Shown: positions 1-8,412 of the stretch, in pieces
Numbering within the stretch: position 1 is the stretch's first letter
How the letters are laid out: each line of letters starts with the position of its first letter
Assembly: GCA_913774955.1 (NCBI GenBank)
Contig: CAJYKV010000008.1
Coordinates: forward strand, 62,001-126,000
Reading direction: 5' to 3'
DNA from: an uncultured Acidovorax sp.
Lineage (GTDB): Bacteria > Pseudomonadota > Gammaproteobacteria > Burkholderiales > Burkholderiaceae_C
DNA: 64,000 nucleotides
Notes under the pieces: model-generated
Databases searched by the model: none
What the model was told of the DNA's origin: nothing
The model's input: only the letters and a program-made list of their open reading frames with translations
Translations under genes and position numbers: made by a program

Positions 1-372
1 GAATTCGTGCAATTGCCGCAGCCGGCCATCGACGCCGTCGTGCAGCGCATGCGTGCCGAAGGCATGCACGCCACCGTGAGCAGCATCCACGTCAACGGCT
101 GGTACGGCGAGCACGACAAGCTCACGGGCGCCCGCTGGATCGTGCGCGCCCTCTTCGGACGCGTGCTCGACGCGGAGATCGGCCGCTGGGTCTACGTGGG
201 CGATTCCACCAACGACCAGAAGATGTTCGAAGCCTTCCCGCACAGCGTGGGCGTGGCCAACATCGCGCGCTTCGTGCCGCAGCTCGCGCACCGGCCACGC
301 TACGTCGCGCAGGGCGAGCGCGGGGCCGGCTTCGCCGAGGTGGCCCGGGCCATCCTGCAGCGGCAGCGCTGA
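1..372 (+). CDS. HAD-family phosphatase, C-terminal fragment
   Basis: The reading frame is open from the first base, so the gene begins upstream of the window and only its last 123 codons are here. The visible part contains the late HAD motif YVGDSTNDQKMF (about residues 66-77 of the fragment), where the acidic residues bind Mg2+. This is followed by a GVAN segment typical of Cof/mannosyl-3-phosphoglycerate-phosphatase-like HAD-IIB enzymes. The nucleophile motif and cap domain lie outside, so the substrate cannot be named. It ends in TGA and the next gene converges on it. Confidence 0.85.
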   Translation, partial: EFVQLPQPAIDAVVQRMRAEGMHATVSSIHVNGWYGEHDKLTGARWIVRALFGRVLDAEIGRWVYVGDSTNDQKMFEAFPHSVGVANIARFVPQLAHRPRYVAQGERGAGFAEVARAILQRQR

Positions 373-430
373 CATACGGGCCGGCGACGCACGCAGCGGC
401 GCGGCACCGCGGCACCGCGCCGTTGCAGCC

Positions 431-1399
431 TCAGGAAGGCTTGGCCAGGCCGAGCTTCTCGATGACGGCCTTCTCGCGCTGGTAGGTGTCCTGCGCGAAC
501 TGCCGGTAGGCAGCGGTGTCCATGTAGATGGGTTCCATGTCGTAGCGCGCCAGCGCGCTGCGGTAGTTTTCCTGGTCCATCGCGGTCTTGAAGGCGTCGT
601 GCAGCCGGCGGACCACGTCCGCCGGCGTGCCCTTGGGCGCGCCGATGCCGAAGGGCGAGTTCTGCACGATGTCGACGCCCAGCTCGCGCAGCGTCGGCGC
701 ATCGGGGAACTTGGCGAGGCGCTCCGCACCCCAGGTGTTGAGCACGCGCAGCTTGCCGGCCTCCACCTGCGGAGCGAAACCCGTCGAATCCGCCGCGGCC
801 ATGAGCTGCCCGCCCATGATGGCCTGCATCAGGTCCGCGCTGCCCTTGTACGGCACGTGCAGCAACTGCATGCCCTGCTGCTGCGCCACGCGCTCCATCG
901 TGAGGTGCGGACTCGTCAGCGCGCCCGTGGAGCCGTAGCTGAGCTTGCCCGGGTTCGCCTTGGCGTAGGCGACGAAATCCGCCCACGTCTTGAACGGCGA
1001 ATTGGCGGGCACGACCACGCCGAAGGCGTAGCCCGTCACGTTGATCACATAGCTGATGTCCTTGACCGGATCCCAGTTGATCTTGGTCGTGTAGGGCATG
1101 CGGAACACGCCGAGCGGAATCTGCGCGACCGTGTAGCCATCGGCCGGGGACGATTGCAGCATCTGCGCGGGCAGCGTGCCGCCCGCGCCGGGCTTGTTGT
1201 CGATGATCACCGGCTGGCCCAGCGCGCGCGAGGCATTCTCCGCCAGCACCCGCATCGTGATATCGGTGGGGCCGCCGGCGGGGAAGGCGACGACCAGCTT
1301 GATCGGCCGGGTCGGAAAGCCCTGGCCTTGTGCCCGGGCCGAGAGGGCGGGCGCCAGGGCGGCGGCTGCGCCCCACTGGATCCAACGACGTCGCTGCAT
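431..1399 (-). CDS. Bug/TctC-family periplasmic solute-binding protein
   Basis: This 322-residue protein begins with a signal sequence (RRRW n-region, hydrophobic alanine-rich core, cleavage near ARAQG). The Bug signature VVAFPAGGPTD follows at residues 36-46 and forms the carboxylate-binding loop. The family binds di- and tricarboxylates or aromatic acids in the periplasm for tripartite tricarboxylate transporters. No TctA or TctB membrane gene is adjacent, so it is an orphan receptor, as is common in Comamonadaceae. The start is the ATG at 1399 because an AGGAG ribosome site lies just upstream. The open frame continues 36 codons further up but that part is not protein-like. Confidence 0.9.
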   Translation of the reverse strand: MQRRRWIQWGAAAALAPALSARAQGQGFPTRPIKLVVAFPAGGPTDITMRVLAENASRALGQPVIIDNKPGAGGTLPAQMLQSSPADGYTVAQIPLGVFRMPYTTKINWDPVKDISYVINVTGYAFGVVVPANSPFKTWADFVAYAKANPGKLSYGSTGALTSPHLTMERVAQQQGMQLLHVPYKGSADLMQAIMGGQLMAAADSTGFAPQVEAGKLRVLNTWGAERLAKFPDAPTLRELGVDIVQNSPFGIGAPKGTPADVVRRLHDAFKTAMDQENYRSALARYDMEPIYMDTAAYRQFAQDTYQREKAVIEKLGLAKPS

Positions 1400-1513
1400 G
1401 TACTGAACTCCTGAAGAAAACAAAAAGGAAAAGTTCTGTCCATTGCAACGCGATGCGGCGAACGTGACCACGCCGCAAACCCTGACGCGTTGTCGCACGC
1501 GCGTCACCTCACC

Positions 1514-2077
1514 TCACGAGCGTGCCTCGCCGTCTTGCGAACCCTCGCGCAGCGCCGTCACCTGCAGCGGCGGTGCATCGCACCCCTGGCCGGCGGCGAT
1601 CCAGCGCCGCGCCAACCGCGCGAGCGCCCGCAGCAGCCAGCGGTTGCGCCAGCCCGTCACCCCGGCGGGGTCGGCGACCATGCCGCACACGTAGCGGCCG
1701 GCCTGCCCGCTGGCCGCCGGGCGCGCGCCCCCGGCGGCCTCGGGCACGTCAAGCCGCCCGCCAGCCCCTTCGGCGGTTGCTCCACCCGCCGTATCCGTCC
1801 CATCCGCCTCAGCCGCCGGCTCCGTCCCCGGCAACCACCGCAATGCCACGCAGGCGCCATGGCGGCGCCGTGACACCAGCATGCCCAGGGGACACGGCTC
1901 GGCCAGGCAGCACAGCCCGCAGCCGTTGCAGGGCTGGCCCATGGCCGGCTGCGCCGGCGCGTCGCCATGCCAGAAGACCACCTGCTCCTGCGGACGCGGT
2001 CCTTCCTGCCGTCCTTGCGGGCCGGGTGGCTCGCGCGGCAGGCTGTCTGGCGTCGATGGCGGTACCGGGGTGGGCAT
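1514..2077 (-). CDS. Cysteine-cluster (YkgJ/ferredoxin-like) protein
   Basis: A 187-residue protein with a cysteine cluster CNGCGLCC at residues 50-57, then CPLG and a distal YVCGM. This is the pattern of small metal-binding proteins annotated as YkgJ-type or 4Fe-4S-like. The function of such proteins is not established. The N-terminus is proline-rich and probably disordered. The ATG at 2077 was chosen as the first one that keeps the cysteine domain with a short leader. No clear ribosome site is visible, so the start is uncertain. It lies downstream of the glt operon terminator and is probably transcribed separately. Confidence 0.65.
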   Translation of the reverse strand: MPTPVPPSTPDSLPREPPGPQGRQEGPRPQEQVVFWHGDAPAQPAMGQPCNGCGLCCLAEPCPLGMLVSRRRHGACVALRWLPGTEPAAEADGTDTAGGATAEGAGGRLDVPEAAGGARPAASGQAGRYVCGMVADPAGVTGWRNRWLLRALARLARRWIAAGQGCDAPPLQVTALREGSQDGEARS

Positions 2078-2214
2078 GGGTGGCGAACAGCGGCAAGCGG
2101 GAAGCGGAAAACCGGAATGGATGGGGGCCGTCGGTCGGAAGCGGCTGACGACCCATGGCCGGCGGCCAGAAGCCCAGCGCCAGTGGCCAACGACGCAGCG
2201 TAACGCCCCCCCAC

Positions 2215-2241
2215 AAAGAAAAAAGCGCCCAAAGGCGCCTT
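2215..2241 (-). terminator. Rho-independent terminator of the glt operon
   Basis: On the minus strand an 8-bp stem (AAGGCGCC with GGCGCTTT, one G-U pair; arms 2234-2241 and 2222-2229, loop CAAA at 2230-2233) runs into a T-rich tail. It begins about 70 bases after the gltL stop codon, as expected for the end of gltIJKL. Confidence 0.75.
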
Positions 2242-2309
2242 GCGTCGATGCGCCAGGAGGCGCCGGTCCGCGGCAGGAGCCCGAAGGCTCCGCCACGACA
2301 ATCCGCACC

Positions 2310-3047
2310 TCAGTGCTGCAGGATCTTGTTGAGGAAGTCCTTGGTGCGCGGCTGGCGTGCATCCGGGTTGCCGAAGAAGTCCTCCTTCGTGCAGTCCTCC
2401 AGGATCTTGCCGCCCACGTCCATGAAGATCACGCGGTGGCCCACCTTGCGGGCGAAGCCCATTTCGTGGGTCACGCACATCATGGTCATGCCCTCGTTGG
2501 CCAGGCTCACCATCACGTCCAGCACCTCGCCGACCATTTCCGGATCGAGCGCCGAGGTGGGCTCGTCGAAGAGCATCACGATCGGGTCCATCGACAGCGC
2601 GCGCGCGATGGCCACGCGCTGCTGCTGGCCGCCGGAGAGCTGGCCCGGGAACTTGTCCTTGTGCGCCGACAGGCCCACGCGGTCGAGCATCTTCAGGCCG
2701 CGCTGCTTCGCCTCGTCGGCACGGCGGCCGAGCACCTTAACCTGCGCGATCGTGAGGTTCTCGGTCACCGACAGGTGCGGGAACAGCTCGAAGTGCTGGA
2801 ACACCATGCCGACCTGGCTGCGCAGCTTCGGCAGGTTGGTCTTCGGGTCGTGGATGGCGACGCCGTTCACGTAGATCTCGCCCTTCTGGATGGGTTCCAG
2901 CGCGTTGATGGTCTTGATCAGCGTGGACTTGCCCGAACCCGACGGGCCGCACACGACCACCACCTCGCCCTTGCGGATGCTGGTGGTGCAGTCGTTCAGC
3001 ACCTGGAAGCTGCCGTACCACTTGGAAACGTTCTTGAGTTCAATCAT
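2310..3047 (-). CDS. gltL: Glutamate/aspartate ABC importer ATPase GltL
   Basis: A 245-residue ATP-binding subunit of a polar amino-acid importer. Walker A (GPSGSGKST) is at residues 34-42, followed by a Q-loop, the LSGGQQQR signature and Walker B with [12 protein letters not shown]. Length and sequence match the GlnQ/GltL family of about 240 residues. It forms the cytoplasmic motor for the permeases GltK and GltJ encoded just upstream in the same operon. The operon context with GltI supports glutamate/aspartate as substrate, but glutamine or another acidic amino acid cannot be excluded from sequence alone. Confidence 0.92.
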   Translation of the reverse strand: MIELKNVSKWYGSFQVLNDCTTSIRKGEVVVVCGPSGSGKSTLIKTINALEPIQKGEIYVNGVAIHDPKTNLPKLRSQVGMVFQHFELFPHLSVTENLTIAQVKVLGRRADEAKQRGLKMLDRVGLSAHKDKFPGQLSGGQQQRVAIARALSMDPIVMLFDEPTSALDPEMVGEVLDVMVSLANEGMTMMCVTHEMGFARKVGHRVIFMDVGGKILEDCTKEDFFGNPDARQPRTKDFLNKILQH

Positions 3048-3080
3048 TTGCTTTATTCCTCACTCACTTGCCGGCCCGGT

Positions 3081-3749
3081 TCAGCGGATGATGGCGATCT
3101 TGCGGTGCAGGCGCTTCACGAACCACGACAGCGCGAAGCACATGATGAAGTACACCACCGCGGCCAGCAGGTAGGCCTCGATGGGACGGCCGTAGTTCTT
3201 GCCTGCGGTCTCGAAGCCCTTGAGCATGTCGTAGGCGCCGATGGCATACACGAGCGACGTGTCCTGGAACAGGATGATGGTCTGCGTGAGCAGCACCGGC
3301 AGCATGTTGCGGAAGGCCTGCGGCAGGATCACGAGCTTCATGTTCTGCCCGTAGGTCATGCCCAGCGCCTGCCCCGCGAACACCTGGCCACGCGGGATCG
3401 ACTGGATGCCCGCGCGCATGATCTCGCTGAAGTAGGCCGCCTCGAACGCGATGAAGGTGATCACCGCCGACATCTCGGCGCCGATCGGCTTGCCCACGAT
3501 GAACGGCACCAGCAGGAAGAACCACAGGATCACCATCACCAGCGGGATGCTGCGCATGCCGTTGACGTAGATGGTGGCGGGCACGTCCAGCCACTTGCGG
3601 CCCGACAGGCGCATCAGCGCGAGCACGGTGCCGAACAGGATGCCGCCGATCGTCGCGACGATGGTGAGCGTGATGCTGAAGTAGAACCCCTTCAGCACGA
3701 ACTTGCTGATGATGTCCCAGTTGTAGAAGGAAAAGTCGAGATTCATCAT
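3081..3749 (-). CDS. gltK: Glutamate/aspartate ABC importer permease GltK
   Basis: A 222-residue inner-membrane permease of the HisM/GltK type with about five hydrophobic helices. The cytoplasmic EAA loop (EIMRAGIQSIPRGQVFAGQALG) couples to the ATPase. Two ATGs stand in tandem (3749 and 3746). The upstream one begins one base after the gltJ stop, indicating translational coupling. It heterodimerises with GltJ to form the translocation pore. Confidence 0.92.
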   Translation of the reverse strand: MMNLDFSFYNWDIISKFVLKGFYFSITLTIVATIGGILFGTVLALMRLSGRKWLDVPATIYVNGMRSIPLVMVILWFFLLVPFIVGKPIGAEMSAVITFIAFEAAYFSEIMRAGIQSIPRGQVFAGQALGMTYGQNMKLVILPQAFRNMLPVLLTQTIILFQDTSLVYAIGAYDMLKGFETAGKNYGRPIEAYLLAAVVYFIMCFALSWFVKRLHRKIAIIR

Positions 3750-3750
3750 G

Positions 3751-4479
3751 TCAGTGGCCTCCCGAGCCGCCCGTGGCGATGAAGCCCGGCACGCGTGAGC
3801 GCTTCTCGATGAAGGCCATGATGCGGTTGATGGCGAACGCGGAGATGACGTAGAGGCCCGTCACCGCCAGGTAGATCTCGATGCCGCGCGAGGTCTCTTC
3901 CTGCGCCTGCATCGCGAACATCGTGAGCTCCGTCACCGACACGGCGAAGGCCACGGACGAGTTCTTGAAGATGTTCATCGTCTCGCTCGTGAGCGGCGGG
4001 ATGATGATGCGGAAGGCCATGGGCAGCAGCACGTAGCGGTAGTACTGCACCGTCGTGAAGCCCAGCGCCATGCCGGCATAGCGCTGGCCGCGCGGCAGGG
4101 CCTGGATGCCCGAGCGCACCTGCTCTGCGATCCGTGCGGACGTGAAGAACCCGAGCGCCAGCACCACGAGGATGAAGCCCGAGACGCTCTTCAGTGCCGG
4201 GAAGATGGCCGGCACCACGTGGTACCAGAGGAAGATCTGCACCAGCAGCGGGATGTTGCGGAACAGCTCCACCCATGCGTTGCCGAAGCCGACCAGAAAC
4301 TTGTTGTCCGGCAGCGTGCGGATCGTGCCGATGACCGACCCCGCGACGAGCGCGATCACCAGCGCCAGCAAGGCCACCGACACCGTCCAGCCCCAGGCCG
4401 AGAGCATCCACTGCAGGTAGGTCGGGTATTCACCCCCCGGGTCCTGCAGGAAGACCTGCCAATCCCAATTCGATCCCAT
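3751..4479 (-). CDS. gltJ: Glutamate/aspartate ABC importer permease GltJ
   Basis: A 242-residue permease, first of the permease pair. The N-terminal periplasmic segment (WDWQVF and onward) is typical of GltJ, followed by membrane helices and the EAA loop (EQVRSGIQALPRGQRYAGMALG). It is separated from gltI by a 125-bp gap carrying a strong hairpin, so its expression is probably set below that of the binding protein. Confidence 0.92.
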   Translation of the reverse strand: MGSNWDWQVFLQDPGGEYPTYLQWMLSAWGWTVSVALLALVIALVAGSVIGTIRTLPDNKFLVGFGNAWVELFRNIPLLVQIFLWYHVVPAIFPALKSVSGFILVVLALGFFTSARIAEQVRSGIQALPRGQRYAGMALGFTTVQYYRYVLLPMAFRIIIPPLTSETMNIFKNSSVAFAVSVTELTMFAMQAQEETSRGIEIYLAVTGLYVISAFAINRIMAFIEKRSRVPGFIATGGSGGH

Positions 4480-4544
4480 GGGAATTCCTTCTCAAATCGT
4501 CTTACGTCCTGAAATCCGGCGACGGTCCGCCCGCCCTCGCGGGG

Positions 4545-4578
4545 CGACAAACAAACGCCCACCGGCGAGGTGGGCGTT
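4545..4578 (-). terminator. Intra-operon hairpin between gltI and gltJ
   Basis: A perfect 10-bp inverted repeat (4554-4563 with 4569-4578, 5-base loop) is followed on the minus strand by TTTGTTTG. It looks like a partial terminator or mRNA-stabilising hairpin that separates abundant gltI message from the permease and ATPase genes. Such elements are common in ABC importer operons. Confidence 0.7.
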
Positions 4579-4604
4579 CGCGGGGGCGGACACGTCCGTG
4601 CGCA

Positions 4605-5507
4605 TCAATCCTTCAGCGTGTACTCTTCCATGGGCTTGTCGTTGGGATTCGCCCAGGCGGCCTTGGTCGCGTCGCTGGCAGGCAGGCCGATCTTCACGTT
4701 GTTCGGCGGGATCGGCTGCATGAACCACTTGTCGTAGAGCTTCGCCATCTCGCCCGACTTCATCATGCCCTTCAGGCTGTCGTCCACGGCCTTCTTGAAG
4801 GCCGGGTCGTCCTTGCGGATCATGATCGCGATGGGTTCCACGCTCAGCGTTTCGCCGACGATCTTGAAGTCGTTGGGAGCCTTGGACTTGGCGATGTTCG
4901 CGGCCAGGATGGAGCCGTCCATGATGAAGGCGTCGGCACGGCCGGACTCCAGCAGCAGGAAGCTGTCGGAGTGGTCCTTGCCGAAGACTTCCTTGAACGT
5001 CAGGCCGTCGGCGCGCTTGTTCTTGCGCAGGGTCTGCACCGAGGTGGTGCCCGTGGTGGTGGCGATGGTCTTGCCGTTCAGGTCCTTGATGCCGGTGATG
5101 CCGGAGTTGGCCTTGGTGGCGATGCGCACTTCTTCCACGTAGGTGGTCACGGCGAAGGCCACGTCCTTCTGGCGGGCCTGGTTGTTGGTGGTGGAGCCGC
5201 ACTCGATGTCCACCGTGCCGTTCTGCACCAGCGGAATGCGGTTCTGCGACGTCACGGGCTGGTACTTGGTTTCCAGCTTGGCGAGGCCGAGCTGCTTCTG
5301 CACGTCCGAGATCACGTGGGCGCACACGTCGTAGTGGAAGCCGGTGTACTTGCCGTCGCCCAGCGTGTAGGAGAGACCGGACGACTCGCGCACGCCTTCG
5401 GTGATGGTGCCGGACGCCTTGATCTTGGCGAGCGTGTCGTTCGCCTGGGCAAATGCGCCGCCCGCGGCGAGGGCCATCACGGCAACTGCCAACAATTGTT
5501 TCTTCAT
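4605..5507 (-). CDS. gltI: Glutamate/aspartate periplasmic binding protein GltI
   Basis: A 300-residue extracellular solute-binding protein of family 3. The signal peptide ends near AGGAFAQ. The mature protein has GVRESSGLSYTLGDGKYTGF at the start of the ligand fold, CGSTTNNQARQKDVAF and the ATTTGTTS loop. It delivers glutamate/aspartate to GltJK-GltL. The start is the ATG at 5507 because an AAGGAG site lies six bases upstream; a GTG one codon earlier is less well placed. The two cysteines may form the disulfide seen in GltI homologues. Confidence 0.92.
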   Translation of the reverse strand: MKKQLLAVAVMALAAGGAFAQANDTLAKIKASGTITEGVRESSGLSYTLGDGKYTGFHYDVCAHVISDVQKQLGLAKLETKYQPVTSQNRIPLVQNGTVDIECGSTTNNQARQKDVAFAVTTYVEEVRIATKANSGITGIKDLNGKTIATTTGTTSVQTLRKNKRADGLTFKEVFGKDHSDSFLLLESGRADAFIMDGSILAANIAKSKAPNDFKIVGETLSVEPIAIMIRKDDPAFKKAVDDSLKGMMKSGEMAKLYDKWFMQPIPPNNVKIGLPASDATKAAWANPNDKPMEEYTLKD

Positions 5508-5626
5508 CACGATCTCCTTAGCTTATGGATACAGAGGGAAGGGGCCATTCTAGATAGACGCCTGCAAGGCACGCGCGGTTGCAGGGAATATCCCGGATGG
5601 GGGAAACGCGTGGGCCGCAGCCCGCA

Positions 5627-6532
5627 TCAGAAAGGGACCTGGTCGGAGGGATACTTCCAGAACTCCCGCAGCAGGTAGCTCACCGGCAGATTCAGTGCCC
5701 GGTTGGAGGGCGGGATCGGCTGGGTGAACCAGCGGTCGTAGATGGGATAGATGTCGCGGCTGGTGATGAGGCGGCGCATTTCGTCGTCCACCACCTTCTT
5801 GAACTCCGGATCGCCCTTGGGCAGCACGATCGCCAGCGCCTCCGCCGTCATGAACTTGCCGACCACCTTGAGCGCCTTCGGATCGGGCCGTTCGGCAGCG
5901 AACGCATAGAGCAGTACGTCGTCCGTGGCGAAGGCATCCGCCTCGCCCTTTTCCACCATCTCGACCGCATGCGGATCGTCCGCCGATTCGACAAGGACCA
6001 GCTGCAGCGCGCGCTCGCGGTTGAGCTGCTGCGCGGCACGCTGCGCGGTGGTGCCGCGGGTGGTGACGAGCCGGCGGCCCGCCATGTCCTCGATGCGCTC
6101 GATCGGGCTGGAAGCCTTGACCAGCAGGCGCGTGCCCGTGATGAAGTGGGGAATCGTGAACGCCACGGTCTGGCGGCGCTCGGCGTTGTTCGTGGTGGAG
6201 CCGCACTCCAGGTCGGCATGTCCCTGGGCGATGGTCTCGATCCGGGTGCCCACGGTCACGGGGACGTAGGTGATGTCCATGTCCTTGCGGCCGGTCTTGC
6301 GGCGCACCGCGTCCGCCACGTGCTGGCACAGCTCCACCGCGTAGCCCGCTGGCCGGCCGGCGGCATCCTTAAACGCGAAGGGTACGGCATCGCTCCGGTA
6401 CGCCACCAGCAGCTTGCCGCCTGCAGCGATGCGTTCGAGCGCACCCGCATGGGCGGCCACGGCACAGCAGAGGGCGGCCGCCCCCAGGAGGGCCCGCCAG
6501 AGGCGAACAGGATGCATGGTTTGTCTCGTCAT
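5627..6532 (-). CDS. Second GltI-like amino-acid binding protein
   Basis: About 301 residues, with a signal peptide ending near AVAAHAG and a family-3 binding fold. It is clearly a paralogue of the neighbouring GltI: both share the CGSTTNN block, the TTxGTT loop and a W-F-x-QPIPPxN segment near the C-terminus, but the rest has diverged. It is upstream of gltI in the same direction with a 116-bp gap that probably holds the gltI promoter. It may give the importer a second ligand specificity. The ATG at 6532 or that at 6517 could be the start; 6517 has a weak GAGA site. Confidence 0.82.
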   Translation of the reverse strand: MTRQTMHPVRLWRALLGAAALCCAVAAHAGALERIAAGGKLLVAYRSDAVPFAFKDAAGRPAGYAVELCQHVADAVRRKTGRKDMDITYVPVTVGTRIETIAQGHADLECGSTTNNAERRQTVAFTIPHFITGTRLLVKASSPIERIEDMAGRRLVTTRGTTAQRAAQQLNRERALQLVLVESADDPHAVEMVEKGEADAFATDDVLLYAFAAERPDPKALKVVGKFMTAEALAIVLPKGDPEFKKVVDDEMRRLITSRDIYPIYDRWFTQPIPPSNRALNLPVSYLLREFWKYPSDQVPF

Positions 6533-6698
6533 GGAATACGGACTGATGCAAAAACCGCGCCAGCCGGGCCCTCTTTTCAGCCGCAGTTCAGTGACTGTTG
6601 CTTGGAGCCGGACGGGAATGTACGTCTTGCCTCTGCCGCTTTCCAATGCCGATTCAAAAGCGACTTCATGCAATTCATGCATAAAGTGCACAACCGCA

Positions 6699-7637
6699 TC
6701 AGAGCGGCTTGTCGGTGCCGTGGGCCTGCAGGTACGCCCACAGCGATTCGGCCGTGCCCTTGGCCCGGTCCTTGGCGGAAGGCTTCTGGCGGTAGGCGCG
6801 CACTTCCATCGCCATCTGCATGTCCTGCACGCCGTCGCGCACCGCGCTCACCAGGCGGCGGGAGCGCAGCTCCTTCTTGACCGCGCTGTGCGGCAGGAAG
6901 GCCACGCCATGGCCTTCGAGGGCCATCGCCTTGAGGCCCTCGGCCATGTCGGTCTCGTACACCCGGTCCAGGTGGATGGGCGTGCCGGACTGCTTGAGGA
7001 TGAGCTCCGTCACGCGGCCGAGGTAGGCCCCCGGCGCGTAGCCGAGGTAGGGCAGTGGCTGTCCGGGCTCGCCCGGCAGTGCGTGGATCGGGCGCCCCTC
7101 GCCGTCGGCGCGCGAATAGGGCGAGAGGATCTCCTGCCCGAGCGTGATCATCTCGTAGCGGTCGGAATCCAGCTGCAGCGGCTGGGAGGGATGGTGGTAG
7201 GCGATCAGCAGGTCGCAACCGCCTTCCACGAGCCGCAGCACGGCGTCGTGCACGTTGAGCGCGATGAGGCGGCTCTTCACGGGCCCGAAGCGCTCGCGCA
7301 GGCTGGAGAGCCATGCCGGGAAGAACGTGAACGCCAGCGTGTGGGGCACGGCGAACTCGACCATGTCCTTGTCGGCGCTGGTGTGCGCGCGCAGCATGGC
7401 GCGGGTGTTCTGCAGCGACTGCAGCACGTCGAGCGCCTCCTCGTACAGCGTCTTGCCGGCCGGCGTTAGCCGGGTGGGGTAGGAGCTGCGGTCCACCAGA
7501 TCGGTCCCGGCCCAGGCCTCCAGCGCCTGGATGCGCCGCGAGAACGCGGGCTGGGTCACGTGCCGCAATTGCGCCGACCGGCTGAAGCTGCGCGTCTCCG
7601 CGAGGCTGACAAAGTCCTCGAGCCACTTGGTTTCCAT
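6699..7637 (-). CDS. LysR-type regulator, HypT-like
   Basis: A 312-residue LysR regulator. The N-terminal helix-turn-helix (residues 1-60) begins METKWLEDFVSLAETRSFS and includes the VTQPAFSRRIQALE recognition helix. This opening resembles E. coli HypT (YjiE), a hypochlorite-responsive regulator. The rest is the effector-binding domain. It is divergent from the TRAP transporter genes and upstream of the second GltI-like gene, so it may control either. No ribosome site is visible and ATG 7646 is an alternative start. The HypT assignment rests on the N-terminal similarity only. Confidence 0.82.
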   Translation of the reverse strand: METKWLEDFVSLAETRSFSRSAQLRHVTQPAFSRRIQALEAWAGTDLVDRSSYPTRLTPAGKTLYEEALDVLQSLQNTRAMLRAHTSADKDMVEFAVPHTLAFTFFPAWLSSLRERFGPVKSRLIALNVHDAVLRLVEGGCDLLIAYHHPSQPLQLDSDRYEMITLGQEILSPYSRADGEGRPIHALPGEPGQPLPYLGYAPGAYLGRVTELILKQSGTPIHLDRVYETDMAEGLKAMALEGHGVAFLPHSAVKKELRSRRLVSAVRDGVQDMQMAMEVRAYRQKPSAKDRAKGTAESLWAYLQAHGTDKPL

Positions 7638-7723
7638 GGCTGGCATTATCGGCCCGGCCGCAGGAGGCCGGCGTGCCGCGGGCAGCCGCGCGCCCCCGGG
7701 AAATCCTGCACCGGCACGGCACA

Positions 7724-7747
7724 CATCCGGTTGCACAATACCGGATG
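7724..7747. promoter_or_regulatory. Operator-like inverted repeat between lysR and TRAP genes
   Basis: A perfect 8-bp inverted repeat, CATCCGGT and ACCGGATG, separated by 8 bases. A further TATCCGG half-site follows at 7752-7758. It lies in the 202-bp divergent gap between the LysR gene and dctQ, where an operator for either promoter is expected. The protein that binds is unknown. Confidence 0.5.
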
Positions 7748-7839
7748 CGCCTATCCGGCGCGCTGACCGTCCAGCCCGGGGTGCACCACGCCGCGGACAC
7801 CGGACCGCCGATGTCCTTCTCGTCCGTCCGCTGCCCCCC

Positions 7840-8412
7840 ATGCCCGCCTCCCTGCCCCCCGGCGCCGAAGCCGACGCTTCCGCCGCCGCATCCGCCGCCT
7901 CCGTGGCCGCCCCTCCTCCCGCGGACCCCGCGACCGAACGCTCGCTGCGCCTCGAAGACGGCCTGACAGTGGCCGTCATGGCCCTGCTGGCGCTCATCAC
8001 GTTCGCCAACGTGCTGGTGCGCTACTTCACCAATTCGTCCTTCGCCTGGACCGAGGAGATCTCGGTCTTCCTGATGATCGTGCTCGCGCTCGTCGCCGGC
8101 TCGGCCGCGGTGGCGCGCGACGTTCACATCCGCATCGAATACTTCGCCGAAGGCGGCTCGCCCGCGCGCCGCCGCCGCCTCGCCCTGTTCGGAGCGCTCG
8201 CGGTCGCGGTGCTGTTCGGCGGCATTGCGGTGCTGAGCGCGCGCGTGGCCTGGGACGACTGGCGCTTCGGCGAGACGTCGCCCGGCATCGGCGTGCCCCA
8301 GTGGTGGTACTCCATCTGGCTGCCCGTGCTGTCCGCCCTGATCACCGTGCGCGCGATCGGGCTCTTCCGCCGCCAGGCCCGCCGGGCCTCCGGGCCGGAG
8401 GCGCAGCCATGA
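7840..8412 (+). CDS. dctQ: TRAP transporter small permease DctQ
   Basis: A 190-residue DctQ-family protein. After an unusually long Ala/Pro-rich cytoplasmic N-terminus (about 40 residues) come four hydrophobic helices. The FAWTEEISVFLMIVLAL stretch, with its conserved WTEE motif, is characteristic of the small TRAP subunit. It partners DctM in a Na+-driven, binding-protein-dependent carboxylate importer. The last four bases overlap the dctM start (ATGA), indicating coupled translation. The start at 7840 is the ATG that gives the shortest leader still containing helix 1; it lacks a clear ribosome site. Confidence 0.85.
   Translation: MPASLPPGAEADASAAASAASVAAPPPADPATERSLRLEDGLTVAVMALLALITFANVLVRYFTNSSFAWTEEISVFLMIVLALVAGSAAVARDVHIRIEYFAEGGSPARRRRLALFGALAVAVLFGGIAVLSARVAWDDWRFGETSPGIGVPQWWYSIWLPVLSALITVRAIGLFRRQARRASGPEAQP

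Noticed and set aside
5511-5626. Promoter hexamers before gltI
   Set aside because: TCTAGAAT-like sequence is present, but no -35 at proper spacing could be identified.
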